Source: Acinetobacter sp. S54
GTDB taxonomy: Bacteria > Pseudomonadota > Gammaproteobacteria > Pseudomonadales > Moraxellaceae
DNA length: 64,000 nucleotides
Assembly: GCF_016624945.1 (NCBI RefSeq)
Contig: NZ_JACVUI010000012.1
Span: forward strand, 19,444 to 83,443
Reading direction: 5' to 3'
Of the stretch, positions 19,212 to 29,269 are shown piece after piece. The position numbers and the translations under genes are program-made. A model generated the notes under the pieces. It made no database searches. It was not told where the DNA came from and saw nothing but the letters and a program-made list of their open reading frames with translations. How positions within the stretch are numbered: the first letter of the stretch is position 1; every line of letters starts with the position of its first letter.

Positions 19212-19643
19212 ATGGCAATCGAACGTACTTTATCAATCATCAAACCAGATGCAGTTGGTAAAAACCACATTGGTGAAATCATTGCACGTTTTGAAAAAGC
19301 TGGTTTGAAACCAGTTGCAATCAAATACAAGCATTTGTCTCAAGCAGAAGCTGAAGGCTTCTATGCAGAGCACAAAGAACGTGGTTTTTTTGCTGACCTA
19401 GTTGCATTCATGACTTCTGGTCCAGTTGTTGTATCTGCGCTTGAAGGTGAAAATGCAGTTCTTGCTCACCGTGAAATTTTGGGTGCAACTAACCCGAAAG
19501 AAGCGGCTCCAGGTACAATCCGTGCTGATTTCGCGACTAGCATCGATGAAAATGCTGCACACGGTTCTGACTCTGTAGCATCTGCTGAGCGTGAAATTGC
19601 ATATTTCTTCGCTGCTGAAGAGATCTTCCCACGCACTCGTTAA
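19212..19643 (+). CDS. ndk: Nucleoside diphosphate kinase
   Basis: 143 residues, full length. It balances NTP and dNTP pools by ping-pong phosphotransfer through an active-site histidine. The N-terminus [18 protein letters not shown] is canonical, and the catalytic His is in [20 protein letters not shown] (residue about 117). It has a strong AGCGAGGAG ribosome-binding site, its own promoter and a terminator, so it is monocistronic. Confidence 0.97.
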   Translation: MAIERTLSIIKPDAVGKNHIGEIIARFEKAGLKPVAIKYKHLSQAEAEGFYAEHKERGFFADLVAFMTSGPVVVSALEGENAVLAHREILGATNPKEAAPGTIRADFATSIDENAAHGSDSVASAEREIAYFFAAEEIFPRTR

Positions 19644-19655
19644 TCGAGAGCATCC

Positions 19656-19699
19656 AAACCAGATAAGTGGTATTATACTTATCTGGTTTTTTATTTTTT
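19656..19699 (+). terminator. Terminator after ndk
   Basis: Thirteen-base stem AAACCAGATAAGT / ACTTATCTGGTTT with an 8-base loop, followed by T-rich sequence. Confidence 0.85.
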
Positions 19700-19764
19700 T
19701 CTGAATAAATTTGCTGAAATATTAGGCAATATTTCTTCGCCACTTCTATGGTTTAGGTAATCTC

Positions 19765-20991
19765 ATGACTTCTGTAATAGATCTCCCAGCACCAACAGAA
19801 CATGCACAGCCTGTTGATGCAGTGCAAAATACTGTCCGTGCCAAAGTCAATCTATTGGGTATGTCTCGCACAGAACTAGAGGGATTTTTTGAACAATTAG
19901 GAGAGAAAAAGTTTCGTGCGGGTCAGGTGATGAAGTGGATTCATCAGTATTTTGTGACTGACTTTGCTGAGATGACCAATATCTCTGGTAAATTGCGCAC
20001 TAAACTTGAACAGGTGTGTGAAATTAAAGCGCCTGAAGTCGTACATCGTCACTATTCCAAAGATGGAACCCGTAAATGGGTGTTCCGTGTCGGTGATGGT
20101 GCAGGTTCATTAGTCGAAACTGTGTTGATTCCTGCCGAAGATAAGACAGGTTCACGTAAAACTCTATGTATTTCTTCACAAGTAGGTTGTGCGCTGGATT
20201 GTTCATTTTGCTCTACGGGTAAGCAAGGTTTTCAACGTGATTTAACACCTGATGAAATTATTGGACAGCTTTGGATGGCAAACTATTCCTATATGGAAGA
20301 AGTGCCTGTGGCAGAACGTGAGCGTTCTGTGACGAATGTCGTCATGATGGGCATGGGTGAACCATTGTTAAATTACAATGCCGTACTCAGCTCAATGCAG
20401 TTAATGTTGGATGATTTTGCGTATGGCATGTCCAAACGCCGTGTGACTTTATCCACTTCTGGTGTCGTTCCCAAGATTGATCAACTGGCACAGGATATTG
20501 ATGTGGCACTTGCCATTTCATTACATGCACCCAATGATGAGTTGCGTAATGAGTTGGTTCCCATTAATAAAAAATATCCACTTGAGCAATTAATCGCAGC
20601 CTGTCAGCGTTATTTGGCCAAAGATGGCAATGAAAGCACGCGTAAACATGTCACCATTGAATATGTAATGCTGGATGGCGTAAATGATCATGCTGAACAT
20701 GCACAGCAGTTGATTAAATTATTAAAAAATTTACCAAGTAAAATAAATTTGATTCCATTTAACCCGTTTCCACATGCACCATATGGTCGTTCTAGTCGAA
20801 ATCGGATTATTGCCTTTCAAAAAACTTTGTCTGATGCTGGATTTGTGTGTACGATTCGACAGACACGTGGTGATGATATCGATGCGGCATGTGGTCAACT
20901 GGTAGGACAGGTTGCAGATCGAACCCGTCGTGCTGAACAATGGAAAAAGAAAGTCGCAGAGCGACAAGAGATTATTCGTTCACAGGGATAA
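19765..20991 (+). CDS. rlmN: Dual-specificity 23S rRNA/tRNA adenine-C2 methyltransferase
   Basis: 408 residues. Radical-SAM enzyme that methylates C2 of A2503 in 23S rRNA and A37 of some tRNAs. The cluster motif CX3CX2C is visible in [17 protein letters not shown], and the later segments [17 protein letters not shown] and CGQLVGQ carry the accessory conserved cysteine expected for the methyl-carrying mechanism (CGQL near residue 377). The N-terminus is about 25 residues longer than the minimum, which is common. It precedes pilW by about 20 bases and probably heads the pilW-rodZ-ispG-hisS-yfgM-bamB transcription unit. Confidence 0.96.
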   Translation: MTSVIDLPAPTEHAQPVDAVQNTVRAKVNLLGMSRTELEGFFEQLGEKKFRAGQVMKWIHQYFVTDFAEMTNISGKLRTKLEQVCEIKAPEVVHRHYSKDGTRKWVFRVGDGAGSLVETVLIPAEDKTGSRKTLCISSQVGCALDCSFCSTGKQGFQRDLTPDEIIGQLWMANYSYMEEVPVAERERSVTNVVMMGMGEPLLNYNAVLSSMQLMLDDFAYGMSKRRVTLSTSGVVPKIDQLAQDIDVALAISLHAPNDELRNELVPINKKYPLEQLIAACQRYLAKDGNESTRKHVTIEYVMLDGVNDHAEHAQQLIKLLKNLPSKINLIPFNPFPHAPYGRSSRNRIIAFQKTLSDAGFVCTIRQTRGDDIDAACGQLVGQVADRTRRAEQWKKKVAERQEIIRSQG

Positions 20992-21010
20992 TACATTGGG
21001 GGTAGAGTTG

Positions 21011-21811
21011 TTGAGTAGATTTACTTCACGTTCCACAGTCTGGATTGCAGCATGTTTAATGGCGTTGCTGGTAACGGGATGCCAATCTCAAAAAACAAAC
21101 AAAGACCCTAAAAAAGCTGTGCAAGTACGGACACAACTGGCTGCTGAATATATTAAGTCAGGTGATCTGGATGCTGCCAAGCGCTCACTTGATCAGGCAT
21201 TGGAAGTTAATTCTCGTGACTCCATGGCCAATATGATGATGGGCGTACTCTTACAACAAGAAGGCAGTGCAACCAATCGGGAGCGAGCGGAGACGTATTT
21301 TAAACGTTCAATCTCGGAAGATCCGAATAATGCACAGGCTCGTAATAATTATGGTACGTACTTGTATCAACAACAACGTTATAATGATGCGATTGAACAA
21401 TTCACTATTGCAGGGGCAACACTTGGGTATGATCAGCGTTATCGTGCCCTTGAAAATCTGGGGCGTATATATGTATTGCTTGAAGATCGTGTGAATGCTG
21501 AAAAGTCGTTCAAACAAGCTTTACAGGCAAACCGCGACTCTTACGTATCTATGTTAGAGTTGGCAGAGATTTTTTATTTGCAACAGCAAATACCAGCGGC
21601 AACACAAATGTATGAACAATATGTGCGTACAGTGGGGCAGACCAACCAAGGTGCACGTGCGCTTTGGGTCGGTATTCGTGTTGCACGAGCCAATGGTGAT
21701 CGACTAGGAATGCAGGCACTGGTGAATCAACTTCGTGCTTTATTCCCTGACAGTTCAGAATATAAACGTTATTTGCAATTACAGTACAGTACTGAGGCCG
21801 TATGGAAATAA
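21011..21811 (+). CDS. pilW: Type IV pilus biogenesis lipoprotein PilW/PilF
   Basis: 266 residues if begun at the TTG at 21011 (another TTG lies at 21008), placed 8 bases after the GGGGG ribosome-binding site. The frame is open further upstream inside rlmN, but that part is not signal-peptide-like. The start gives a signal peptide ending in the lipobox LVTGC, so it is an outer-membrane lipoprotein. At least four TPR repeats follow (for example AAEYIKSGDLDAAKRSLDQAL and NAQARNNYGTYLYQQQRYNDAI). PilW/PilF pilots secretin PilQ assembly. It overlaps rodZ by 10 bases. Confidence 0.9.
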   Translation: MSRFTSRSTVWIAACLMALLVTGCQSQKTNKDPKKAVQVRTQLAAEYIKSGDLDAAKRSLDQALEVNSRDSMANMMMGVLLQQEGSATNRERAETYFKRSISEDPNNAQARNNYGTYLYQQQRYNDAIEQFTIAGATLGYDQRYRALENLGRIYVLLEDRVNAEKSFKQALQANRDSYVSMLELAEIFYLQQQIPAATQMYEQYVRTVGQTNQGARALWVGIRVARANGDRLGMQALVNQLRALFPDSSEYKRYLQLQYSTEAVWK

Positions 21812-22584
21812 ATCCTAATTCACAGCAGCCAACTGGCTCAAGTTCACCTACTTCAGCATTAGGAAATGTTCAACGTCCAGGTGAGTACTTACGCCAGATT
21901 CGTCTTGGCCAGAAACTTGAGCTGAATGATGTGGCATCTGATTTAAATATGCCGCCTAAGACATTGACTGCTTTGGAACAAGATGATTATAAAAGCTTGC
22001 CAGAACCTGCGTTTATCAAAGGCTATTATCGTTCTTATGCGAAATACTTAAAAACGGATGCGACTGCAATTATTCAGCGTTTTGATGAAATTTATGCCAA
22101 TGATACAGGCCTATTACCAAATCATGCCTTAACCAATTCTCCCATTAAAATTATGGGGAAATTGCCAGGTTCAAAAAGTGATCGTAATCGAAAATGGTTA
22201 AAGCGTAGCCTTATTTTGATTGTAGCTTTGATCATTATTGGGACTATCGTAACGATGTTTCAAAACTGGTCGGCCAAGAAAACGAATGCAGTTGCGCCAC
22301 AAAGCTCAAGTGTTGAAGTATTGCCATTAAATAATGGAGCAGCAACTTCTGGAGATGAGTTGGTGCTTAATTTTAATCGTCCGACTTCAGTACACATTGT
22401 TGATTCAACCGGAAAAGTACTGGCAACTGGTCGTCAGGCATCTACTTTAAGCCTAAATGGTCAATCACCATTTCAAATTCGTCTGGATGATGCAGCTGCT
22501 GTGTCATTAAGCCTAAACCAAGAACCGATTTCATTGTCTCCATATACGGTAAATGGGAAAGCAGATTTCCGTTTATCTCGTTAA
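21802..22584 (+). CDS. rodZ: RodZ-like cytoskeletal membrane protein
   Basis: 260 residues. An N-terminal Cro/XRE-like helix-turn-helix (about 27-90, GEYLRQIRLGQKLELNDVAS), a basic stretch and one transmembrane helix (136-153), then a periplasmic DUF4115 beta domain (about 186-256, LVLNFNRPTSVHIVDSTG). This is the RodZ architecture, which links MreB to the elongasome, although the linker is shorter than in E. coli RodZ. Between pilW and ispG this gene order is the standard one in gammaproteobacteria. Translationally coupled to pilW through a 10-base overlap. Confidence 0.88.
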   Translation: MEINPNSQQPTGSSSPTSALGNVQRPGEYLRQIRLGQKLELNDVASDLNMPPKTLTALEQDDYKSLPEPAFIKGYYRSYAKYLKTDATAIIQRFDEIYANDTGLLPNHALTNSPIKIMGKLPGSKSDRNRKWLKRSLILIVALIIIGTIVTMFQNWSAKKTNAVAPQSSSVEVLPLNNGAATSGDELVLNFNRPTSVHIVDSTGKVLATGRQASTLSLNGQSPFQIRLDDAAAVSLSLNQEPISLSPYTVNGKADFRLSR

Positions 22585-22608
22585 TGAAGAGTAAATGAGA
22601 GAAAAACA

Positions 22609-23727
22609 ATGATCGAGAATCCAATCAAGCGTCGACCAACACGAAAAATTCGTGTTGGTTCAGTTTATGTCGGTGGCGATGCACCTATAAGTGTGCAAAG
22701 CATGACCAATACTGAAACTTGTGATGTAGATGCTACTGTAGCGCAGATTCAACGCTGTGCTGATGCGGGTGCGGACATTATGCGTGTGTCTGTGCCTTCG
22801 ATGGAAGCAGCAGAAGCTTTTGGTGAAATTCGTAAAAGAGTGACGGTTCCTTTGGTTGCCGATATCCATTTTGATCATAAAATTGCACTGGCAGTTGCAG
22901 ATTATGGTGCTGATTGTCTGCGTATTAACCCAGGAAATATTGGTTCCGATCAGAAAGTTCGTGAAGTAGTGGCTGCTGCGCGCCATCATGGCATTTCAAT
23001 TCGTATCGGGGTCAATGCAGGATCTCTGGAAAAAGATCTACAGAAAAAATATGGCGAACCTACAGGACAAGCATTGCTTGAATCTGCACTACGTCATATT
23101 GATATTCTGGATCGACTGGATTTTCACGAGTTTAAAGTCAGCGTCAAAGCTTCTAATGTGTTTCTGACGATGGATGCTTATCGCCTACTTTCCCAGCAGA
23201 TTGATAATCCCTTACATCTCGGTGTGACGGAAGCGGGTATCTACCGTACAGGTACGGTTAAATCCGCGATCGCGTTAGGTGGTTTACTCATGGAAGGTAT
23301 TGGCGATACCATGCGTATTTCACTTGCCGCCGAGCCAGAAGATGAAATTAAAATCGGCTTTGATATTTTAAAATCATTGGGATTACGTTCTAACGGCATT
23401 AACTTTATTGCTTGTCCAAGCTGTTCACGTCAAGAATTTAATGTGATTAAAGTGATGCAGATGTTGGAAGAGCGTCTTGAAGATGTGCGTACGCCTATGG
23501 ATGTTTCCGTGATCGGTTGTAAAGTCAATGGACCGGGCGAAGCTAAAGAGGCAGATATTGGGGTGGTAGGCGCGTCTCCTCGCTCACTGGTCTATCGCAA
23601 TGGTGAAAAAAGCCATTTGATTGACACCGATCAATTGGTTGAAGAAATCGAATCGATGGTTCGTGAACGTGTGAAAGCGTTAGAAGAAGCTAAATCTAAA
23701 GAAATTATCCGTACAAGTTTTGAGTAG
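22609..23727 (+). CDS. ispG: 4-hydroxy-3-methylbut-2-en-1-yl diphosphate synthase
   Basis: 372 residues, full length. Penultimate enzyme of the MEP isoprenoid pathway; reduces and opens the cyclodiphosphate with a 4Fe-4S cluster. The N-terminal TIM barrel starts at [21 protein letters not shown], and the C-terminal cluster domain carries the ligands in [13 protein letters not shown] and [15 protein letters not shown]. It lies in the pilW-rodZ-ispG-hisS operon, 3 bases before hisS. Confidence 0.97.
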   Translation: MIENPIKRRPTRKIRVGSVYVGGDAPISVQSMTNTETCDVDATVAQIQRCADAGADIMRVSVPSMEAAEAFGEIRKRVTVPLVADIHFDHKIALAVADYGADCLRINPGNIGSDQKVREVVAAARHHGISIRIGVNAGSLEKDLQKKYGEPTGQALLESALRHIDILDRLDFHEFKVSVKASNVFLTMDAYRLLSQQIDNPLHLGVTEAGIYRTGTVKSAIALGGLLMEGIGDTMRISLAAEPEDEIKIGFDILKSLGLRSNGINFIACPSCSRQEFNVIKVMQMLEERLEDVRTPMDVSVIGCKVNGPGEAKEADIGVVGASPRSLVYRNGEKSHLIDTDQLVEEIESMVRERVKALEEAKSKEIIRTSFE

Positions 23728-23730
23728 GTC

Positions 23731-25023
23731 ATGAGTTCAATTGTTGCAATTAAAGGTTTTAACGATATTCTTCCAAGTCAGACGGCTGCGTGGAGACGTT
23801 TAGAACAACATCTGGCATCTTTAATGGATACTTATGGCTATCAGCAAATTCGATTGCCGATAGTTGAACAAACAGGTTTATTTAAACGCGCCATTGGTGA
23901 TGCGACCGATATTGTTGAAAAAGAAATGTATACCTTTTTTGACAAAGGAACTCCGCCTGAATCATTGACCTTGCGCCCTGAAGGTACTGCAGGTTGCGTT
24001 CGCGCGATGCTAGAACATAACTTATTGCGGGGTGCAACTCCACGAGTCTGGTATCTTGGACCGATGTTTCGTTATGAAAAACCGCAAAAGGGACGTTATC
24101 GCCAGTTTCATCAGTTTGGTGTGGAAACCTTTGGGGTCGCAACGCCTGATATTGATGCTGAGGTCATTTTATTGACAGCACGTTTATGGAAACGTATGGG
24201 CGTGGCAGATAAAGTTCAATTGGAACTGAATACTCTGGGCGAGATGGACGAGCGTGCAGAATATCGCACTGCCTTGGTGGAGTTTTTGACCCAACATAAA
24301 GACGCGCTAGATGAAGATTCACAACGCCGTTTGACGACCAATCCTTTACGGATTTTAGATTCAAAGATTGAATCAACTCAAAAAATTCTGGAAAATGCAC
24401 CGAAATTGCATGACTTTCTTAAAGAAGACAGCATGAATCACTTTAAACAACTGCAACAGTATTTAAGTGATGCGGGTATTTCTTTTGTGATTAACCAAAA
24501 ATTGGTACGCGGTCTGGATTATTATAATAAAACCGTTTTTGAATGGACGACTACAGCACTCGGTTCACAGGGCACGGTTTGTGCAGGTGGACGTTATGAT
24601 GGTTTGGTTGGTCAGTTGAAAGGTAAAGTGGATCAATCGGTTCCTGCTGTTGGTTTTGCTATGGGAATGGAGCGTTTACTGTTGCTTCTAGAACAAGTAG
24701 AACACGCTCAGGAAACGCGTGATTGTGACGTATTTTTGGTAGCTGAACCTGCGTATCAGGGACGTGCGTTGATTTTGGCAGAACAATTGCGTGATCAGCT
24801 TGAAGTAATTAATAGCCAGCTTCGTCTCAAAACGGGTTCTCAGGGTAGTATGAAAAGCCAGATGAAAAAAGCAGACCAGTCAGGTGCCGTGTACGCCATG
24901 ATTTTGGGCGAGCGTGAATGGGAAGCTGGTGAATTAAATGTAAAAGAGCTGGCAACAGCTGAACAATCCAATGTAGCGATTGATCAACTGGTTTCATTTT
25001 TAACTGAAAAATTGGCAAAATAA
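23731..25023 (+). CDS. hisS: Histidine-tRNA ligase
   Basis: 430 residues, class II synthetase that charges tRNA-His. Motif 2 is in [13 protein letters not shown] with [16 protein letters not shown], the HisA signature [15 protein letters not shown] is near residue 257, and motif 3 is in [13 protein letters not shown]. The C-terminal anticodon-binding domain begins at about 330. Its ATG lies 3 bases after the ispG stop, so the two are translationally coupled. Confidence 0.97.
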   Translation: MSSIVAIKGFNDILPSQTAAWRRLEQHLASLMDTYGYQQIRLPIVEQTGLFKRAIGDATDIVEKEMYTFFDKGTPPESLTLRPEGTAGCVRAMLEHNLLRGATPRVWYLGPMFRYEKPQKGRYRQFHQFGVETFGVATPDIDAEVILLTARLWKRMGVADKVQLELNTLGEMDERAEYRTALVEFLTQHKDALDEDSQRRLTTNPLRILDSKIESTQKILENAPKLHDFLKEDSMNHFKQLQQYLSDAGISFVINQKLVRGLDYYNKTVFEWTTTALGSQGTVCAGGRYDGLVGQLKGKVDQSVPAVGFAMGMERLLLLLEQVEHAQETRDCDVFLVAEPAYQGRALILAEQLRDQLEVINSQLRLKTGSQGSMKSQMKKADQSGAVYAMILGEREWEAGELNVKELATAEQSNVAIDQLVSFLTEKLAK

Positions 25024-25052
25024 GCGAAAAAGCTGAAGGATAAGGAACGTAG

Positions 25053-25754
25053 ATGAGTGCGTTAACTGAAGAAGAACAACTGGATCATTTAAAGTCGTTC
25101 GGGAAAAAATATGGCTCTGCCATTATTAGCGGTATTTTAATTGCGCTCATCGCCTTTTTTGGATGGCAATATTGGCAGAAAAAAACACTAGCTGAAAATC
25201 AGGTGCGTACTGCAAAAGTACAGCAGTTAATAGATCAGGCGCAAGGTGCTGAATCAAACCCAGATGCTCTAAGTAATTTATATGCGTCAGCAGATAAAAT
25301 TACCAAAGATGCGCCAGATTCAGTACAAGCGATTCAAACTGAACTGATGCTGGCGAAAGTGGCGTATGACAAAGCCGATTATGCAGCAGCAGAAAAGTCA
25401 TTGAAGAAAGTTGAAAACTCAAAACTTAATGATGATGGTTTATTACAACTGGTTAAACTTCGTCTGGCTTACGCTCAACTTGCACAAAATAAATATGATG
25501 ATGCCTTGAGAACATTGGCTTTAGTCACTGATCCTGCATTCAAAGCGACGGCTGAAGAGGCTCGTGGCGATATTTATGTCGCTAAAAAAGATATTGCCTC
25601 TGCAAAAAAAGCGTATCAAAGCGCATGGGATGATTTATTAAAGCGCAAGCAAGAGCGTCAAATTTTACAAATTAAACTCGAAAGTGTTGGCGTTTTAGTA
25701 GATGATCCTGAGATTGAACGCCCGATTTTAGACACACAGGTGGATAAGTCTTAA
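25053..25754 (+). CDS. YfgM-family tetratricopeptide membrane protein
   Basis: 233 residues: short cytosolic N-terminus, one membrane helix (about 22-38, GILIALIAFFGWQYW), then a periplasmic TPR-like helical region rich in Ala/Lys. YfgM in E. coli associates with the SecYEG translocon and the chaperone PpiD. The position between hisS and bamB is the conserved yfgM position. The stop overlaps the bamB start by one base (TAATG arrangement), indicating coupling. Confidence 0.88.
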   Translation: MSALTEEEQLDHLKSFGKKYGSAIISGILIALIAFFGWQYWQKKTLAENQVRTAKVQQLIDQAQGAESNPDALSNLYASADKITKDAPDSVQAIQTELMLAKVAYDKADYAAAEKSLKKVENSKLNDDGLLQLVKLRLAYAQLAQNKYDDALRTLALVTDPAFKATAEEARGDIYVAKKDIASAKKAYQSAWDDLLKRKQERQILQIKLESVGVLVDDPEIERPILDTQVDKS

Positions 25755-26902
25755 TGGATAGAAAATTTACGCTCCCGTTTGCGCTTGCATTGGTTGCAGC
25801 AGCTTTAGTTGGTTGCTCAAGTAATAAACTTAAGGTGGAAGAGCCGAAACCGAATCCTTTGCCAAAACTGGCACAGGCAAAAACGCTGGTTCCAGTATTT
25901 TCACAAAGTGTTTCTTCAACAAACGAAGCAGATCCACTACGTTTGCAGCTTGATTCTGATAATGGCGTGAATTTTATTGTCAATCCAAAAGGTGAAGTCT
26001 CTGCCTATCGTGGTAAACAACGTCTATGGGAAACTCGTGTAAATAAACACGGCTTGACGTCAGGTGTTGAAGCTAAAGAAGGCGTAGTGCTAGTGGGAAC
26101 TGCCAAAGGTGAATTGTTTGCTCTGGATCAGGCAACGGGTCAACAAAAATGGCAAGCTCAACTAAGTGGAGCTTTGCTTAGTCCGTCTCTGGTGCATGAT
26201 GGACGTGCGATTACTATTGCCAATGATGGCACGGTATTTGCGCATGATGTAAAAACTGGGCAGCAGCTTTGGGCCTATAAAATGCCGAATGTGCAATTCA
26301 GCCTGCGTGGACAGCCATCACCTGTGATGTTGGATGATTATACTGTAATAGTTGCATCTGCTAATGCATATGTCTATGGGATTGATGTGATTAGTGGTGT
26401 CCCACGTTTTCAGCGCCGTGTTGCAGTCAGTGAAGGGCGTTCAGATGTACAACGTCTGATTGATATCGATGGTGATCCAGTAGTCGTGGGTCAGTTTCTC
26501 GTGACGACCAGTTATCAGGGGCAAGTTACTGTGATTGATGTTGCTGCACAGCAAGTCGTTTGGAGCGAAGATGCAAGCAGTAATAAACGTGCTGAGGTCA
26601 GCAATGACAGAGTATTCGTGGCACAAACCGATGGAAAACTGGTGGCCTATAACCTGACCACAGGCGAAAAAGCATGGGAAAGTGATGTTCTGATGCATCG
26701 TCAACTGAGTAATCCAGTGATGTTAGGTTCCGACTTAGTGGTAGGTGATTTGGATGGTTATTTGCATCTGATTGATCCAAACAGTGGAGAGCTTGTTGGC
26801 CGATCCAAAACTAGCGGTGAAGTGCGTACTTTGCGTGTGGTGGATAATCAGCTTTATGTATCAACACGCAAAGGTGCATTTACTGTTTGGCAAAATCGTT
26901 AA
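25754..26902 (+). CDS. bamB: Outer membrane protein assembly factor BamB
   Basis: 382 residues. A lipoprotein signal peptide ends in the lipobox LVGC (Cys21), followed by repeated PQQ-type beta-propeller blades such as VLVGTAKGELFALDQATGQQKW and PVMLGSDLVVGDLDGYLHLID. It is the eight-bladed propeller lipoprotein of the BAM complex that helps fold outer-membrane proteins. Closest upstream neighbour is yfgM, and a terminator separates it from der. Confidence 0.95.
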   Translation: MDRKFTLPFALALVAAALVGCSSNKLKVEEPKPNPLPKLAQAKTLVPVFSQSVSSTNEADPLRLQLDSDNGVNFIVNPKGEVSAYRGKQRLWETRVNKHGLTSGVEAKEGVVLVGTAKGELFALDQATGQQKWQAQLSGALLSPSLVHDGRAITIANDGTVFAHDVKTGQQLWAYKMPNVQFSLRGQPSPVMLDDYTVIVASANAYVYGIDVISGVPRFQRRVAVSEGRSDVQRLIDIDGDPVVVGQFLVTTSYQGQVTVIDVAAQQVVWSEDASSNKRAEVSNDRVFVAQTDGKLVAYNLTTGEKAWESDVLMHRQLSNPVMLGSDLVVGDLDGYLHLIDPNSGELVGRSKTSGEVRTLRVVDNQLYVSTRKGAFTVWQNR

Positions 26903-26958
26903 TTTTAGACGTGCTTGTGCTAAACTAGCAGCTAGCGAATTTTATGCTTCATATTCGT

Positions 26959-27002
26959 CGGGGTGTTTGAATACACAATATTCAAAACCCCGTTGTTTTT
27001 TA
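26959..27002 (+). terminator. Terminator between bamB and der
   Basis: Long stem: CGGGGT pairs with ACCCCG and, after one bulged base, TTTGAATA pairs with TATTCAAA around a CACAA loop. A T-rich tail follows. It ends the rlmN/pilW-to-bamB unit. Confidence 0.82.
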
Positions 27003-27083
27003 TTCAGGTCCTTGACCTAAAATCTTCCTTATTATTTCCTTGTTCATGCCAAAAAATGGCTGATCTTGAATGTAGGTTAATTT

Positions 27084-28493
27084 ATGAAACCCGTTATTGC
27101 GCTCATTGGTCGTCCCAACGTCGGAAAATCAACGCTATTTAACCAGATTACCAAGAGTCGTGATGCACTTGTTGCCGATTTTGCGGGACTTACTCGTGAC
27201 CGTAAATATGGTGATGCCGTTTACCAAAATAAATCATTTATTGTGGTTGATACTGGCGGTATCGGTGAGAGTGAAGCGGGGATTGACGCCTACATGGCTG
27301 AGCAATCGAAAACTGCCATCAATGAAGCCGATATTATTATTTTTGTGGTTGATGCACGTGCAGGGCTTTTAGCCTCAGATGAACAAATTGCGCGTGAAAT
27401 ACGTAGTCTTGGCAAGAAAGTTTATCTGGTCGCAAATAAAGTAGATGGTGTGCATGCGGAAGCGGCAGTGGTTGAGTTTTATAAACTAGGTTTTGGTGAA
27501 CCTTTACACGTTGCCGCGAGTCATGGGCGTGGTGTAGCCCAGATGCTTGAAGATGTGCTTGCAGATGTACCAGAGGATGAAAGTTCAGAAGAACACGATA
27601 AAAATACGGGCTTGCGTTTAGCCATTATTGGTCGTCCAAATGTCGGTAAGTCTACGTTGGTCAACCGCTTATTGGGTGAAGATCGTGTGGTGGCATTTGA
27701 CCAACCAGGAACTACACGTGATTCGGTTTATATTCCGTTTGAGCGTGATGGTCGTAAATACACGTTGATCGATACCGCAGGTGTACGTCGTAAAGGTAAA
27801 GTTGATGAAATGATTGAGAAATTCTCAGTCGTGAAAACGTTACAGGCGATGAAAGATGCGCATGTTGTTGTGGTGGTAGCAGATGCTCGTGATGGGATCG
27901 TAGAACAAGACTTACATTTAATTGGTTACGCGCTTGAAGCAGGTCGTGCCATGGTGATCGCCATTAATAAATGGGACAACATGACTGAATACGATCGCAA
28001 ACAATGTAAACTGGACGTTGAACGTCGTTTTGACTTTATCCCTTGGGCAAAAATTCATTTGATTTCTGCTTTACATGGAACTGGAGTCGGTGAACTTTAC
28101 CCATCGATTCACCGTGCTTATGAGTCGGCGAATTTAAAAGTTTCGCCAGCAAAATTGACCCAGATTTTAAATGATGCGACAGAAGCACATCAGCCACCAA
28201 TGATCAGTGGTCGCCGAATAAAAATGCGTTATGCGCATATGGGTGGACAAAATCCACCCACTATTGTCATTCATGGAAATAAAGTAGACAAAACGCCAGC
28301 TGATTATCGTCGTTATCTGGAGAATGTGTTCCGTAAAGTGTATAAACTTGAAGGTACTCCGGTTCGAATTGATTTTAAAACCTCTGAAAACCCATTTGAA
28401 GGACGTAAGTCGCAATTGGATGAACGTGTGGCTGCACGTCGTCGTCGTTATATTCAGAAATTCAAAAAAGCAGAGAAAAAATTTAAACGTTAA
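27084..28493 (+). CDS. der: Ribosome assembly GTPase Der (EngA)
   Basis: 469 residues with two tandem GTPase domains: G1 motifs GRPNVGKS at about residues 8-15 and again near 180, with DTGGIGE / [10 protein letters not shown] switch II motifs and NKVD / NKWD base-recognition motifs. The C-terminal KH-like domain ends in a basic tail ([17 protein letters not shown]). It is required for 50S subunit maturation. It has its own leader behind the bamB terminator and a terminator of its own. Confidence 0.97.
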   Translation: MKPVIALIGRPNVGKSTLFNQITKSRDALVADFAGLTRDRKYGDAVYQNKSFIVVDTGGIGESEAGIDAYMAEQSKTAINEADIIIFVVDARAGLLASDEQIAREIRSLGKKVYLVANKVDGVHAEAAVVEFYKLGFGEPLHVAASHGRGVAQMLEDVLADVPEDESSEEHDKNTGLRLAIIGRPNVGKSTLVNRLLGEDRVVAFDQPGTTRDSVYIPFERDGRKYTLIDTAGVRRKGKVDEMIEKFSVVKTLQAMKDAHVVVVVADARDGIVEQDLHLIGYALEAGRAMVIAINKWDNMTEYDRKQCKLDVERRFDFIPWAKIHLISALHGTGVGELYPSIHRAYESANLKVSPAKLTQILNDATEAHQPPMISGRRIKMRYAHMGGQNPPTIVIHGNKVDKTPADYRRYLENVFRKVYKLEGTPVRIDFKTSENPFEGRKSQLDERVAARRRRYIQKFKKAEKKFKR

Positions 28494-28508
28494 ATTCCCC
28501 ATAATTTT

Positions 28509-28540
28509 AAACCCCGATTCAGTTTCGGGGTTTTTTTATT
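28509..28540 (+). terminator. Terminator after der
   Basis: Stem AACCCCGA / TCGGGGTT with a 7-base loop and a run of T. It isolates the downstream polyene cluster from der transcription. Confidence 0.88.
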
Positions 28541-28585
28541 TAAAAGCACTGCATCTCATTGTTATTTCAGATAAAATGTAATTTT

Positions 28586-28622
28586 TTGTTAATTTGGAGA
28601 CTGGTGCTATAATTTTGCACCA
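28586..28622 (+). promoter_or_regulatory. Candidate promoter and operator of the aryl polyene cluster
   Basis: TTGTTA (28586-28591) and consensus TATAAT (28608-28613), 16 bases apart, 45 bases before the first gene of the cluster. A perfect inverted repeat TGGTGC (28602-28607) / GCACCA (28617-28622) encloses the -10 element, so a dimeric regulator bound there would block RNA polymerase. The promoter call is fairly firm. The operator is inference. Confidence 0.55.
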
Positions 28623-28657
28623 ATTTCTTCCCCCTTTGTCATAGGCTCGCATTCAGC

Positions 28658-29269
28658 ATGATCAGACTTCATCTATCTGCGCTTCGACTGTGCTGTACAC
28701 AAGATGAGTGTACGGCGCTAGAGTCTTTGCCTGCCATGCAGCGCAGAAGACTTTCGCCTTTGGCAAAAATGGCGATCAATATAGCCATGCAAACGTTAGA
28801 GCAGAACCCTGTTGAGTATATTGTTTGGGTCTCGCGTTATGGCGATGAAACAAAAACACTGGCTATTTTGCAGGATGTTTTAACCAGTCAAACGCCGTCA
28901 CCTACACAATTTTCAACCTCGGTTCATAATGCAATTGCGGGCCTTTATTCTATTCTATGTAAAGACGATACCATTTCGACCAGTTTAAGTTGTGGTTGGT
29001 CAGAAGCATTGATCGAAGCCTATGCCATTTTAAAAAGTCAGCCTCAGATCAAAACAGTTTTGCTGGTTTACTATGATGCGCCTTTGCCTGACATTTATCA
29101 GGATCAACACGTTTTTGAACCATTTGCAATGTCGACCTTAATTCGTCTGGAACATGCCAATGTTGAATTGAGTGCCGTTGAGCAGACTCAACAAATTGAC
29201 GCGCTGAATTTTTATGCGTTTTGGCAAGATAAGCATCAGACAAAACTGCTAGGATGGCAAAAATGTTAA
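28658..29269 (+). CDS. Ketosynthase-like chain-length-factor protein of the aryl polyene cluster
   Basis: 203 residues resembling the N-terminal part of beta-ketoacyl synthases (Ketoacyl-synt_2 type) but too short for a whole enzyme and lacking the Cys-His-His triad. SPTQFSTSVHNAIAGLYSI is the best-preserved family segment. Such proteins open most APE clusters, where they are called chain-length-factor-like or accessory KS proteins. First gene of the operon; its 3' end overlaps the acyltransferase by 16 bases. Role inferred from position: partner of one of the two complete ketosynthases. Confidence 0.75.
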   Translation: MIRLHLSALRLCCTQDECTALESLPAMQRRRLSPLAKMAINIAMQTLEQNPVEYIVWVSRYGDETKTLAILQDVLTSQTPSPTQFSTSVHNAIAGLYSILCKDDTISTSLSCGWSEALIEAYAILKSQPQIKTVLLVYYDAPLPDIYQDQHVFEPFAMSTLIRLEHANVELSAVEQTQQIDALNFYAFWQDKHQTKLLGWQKC

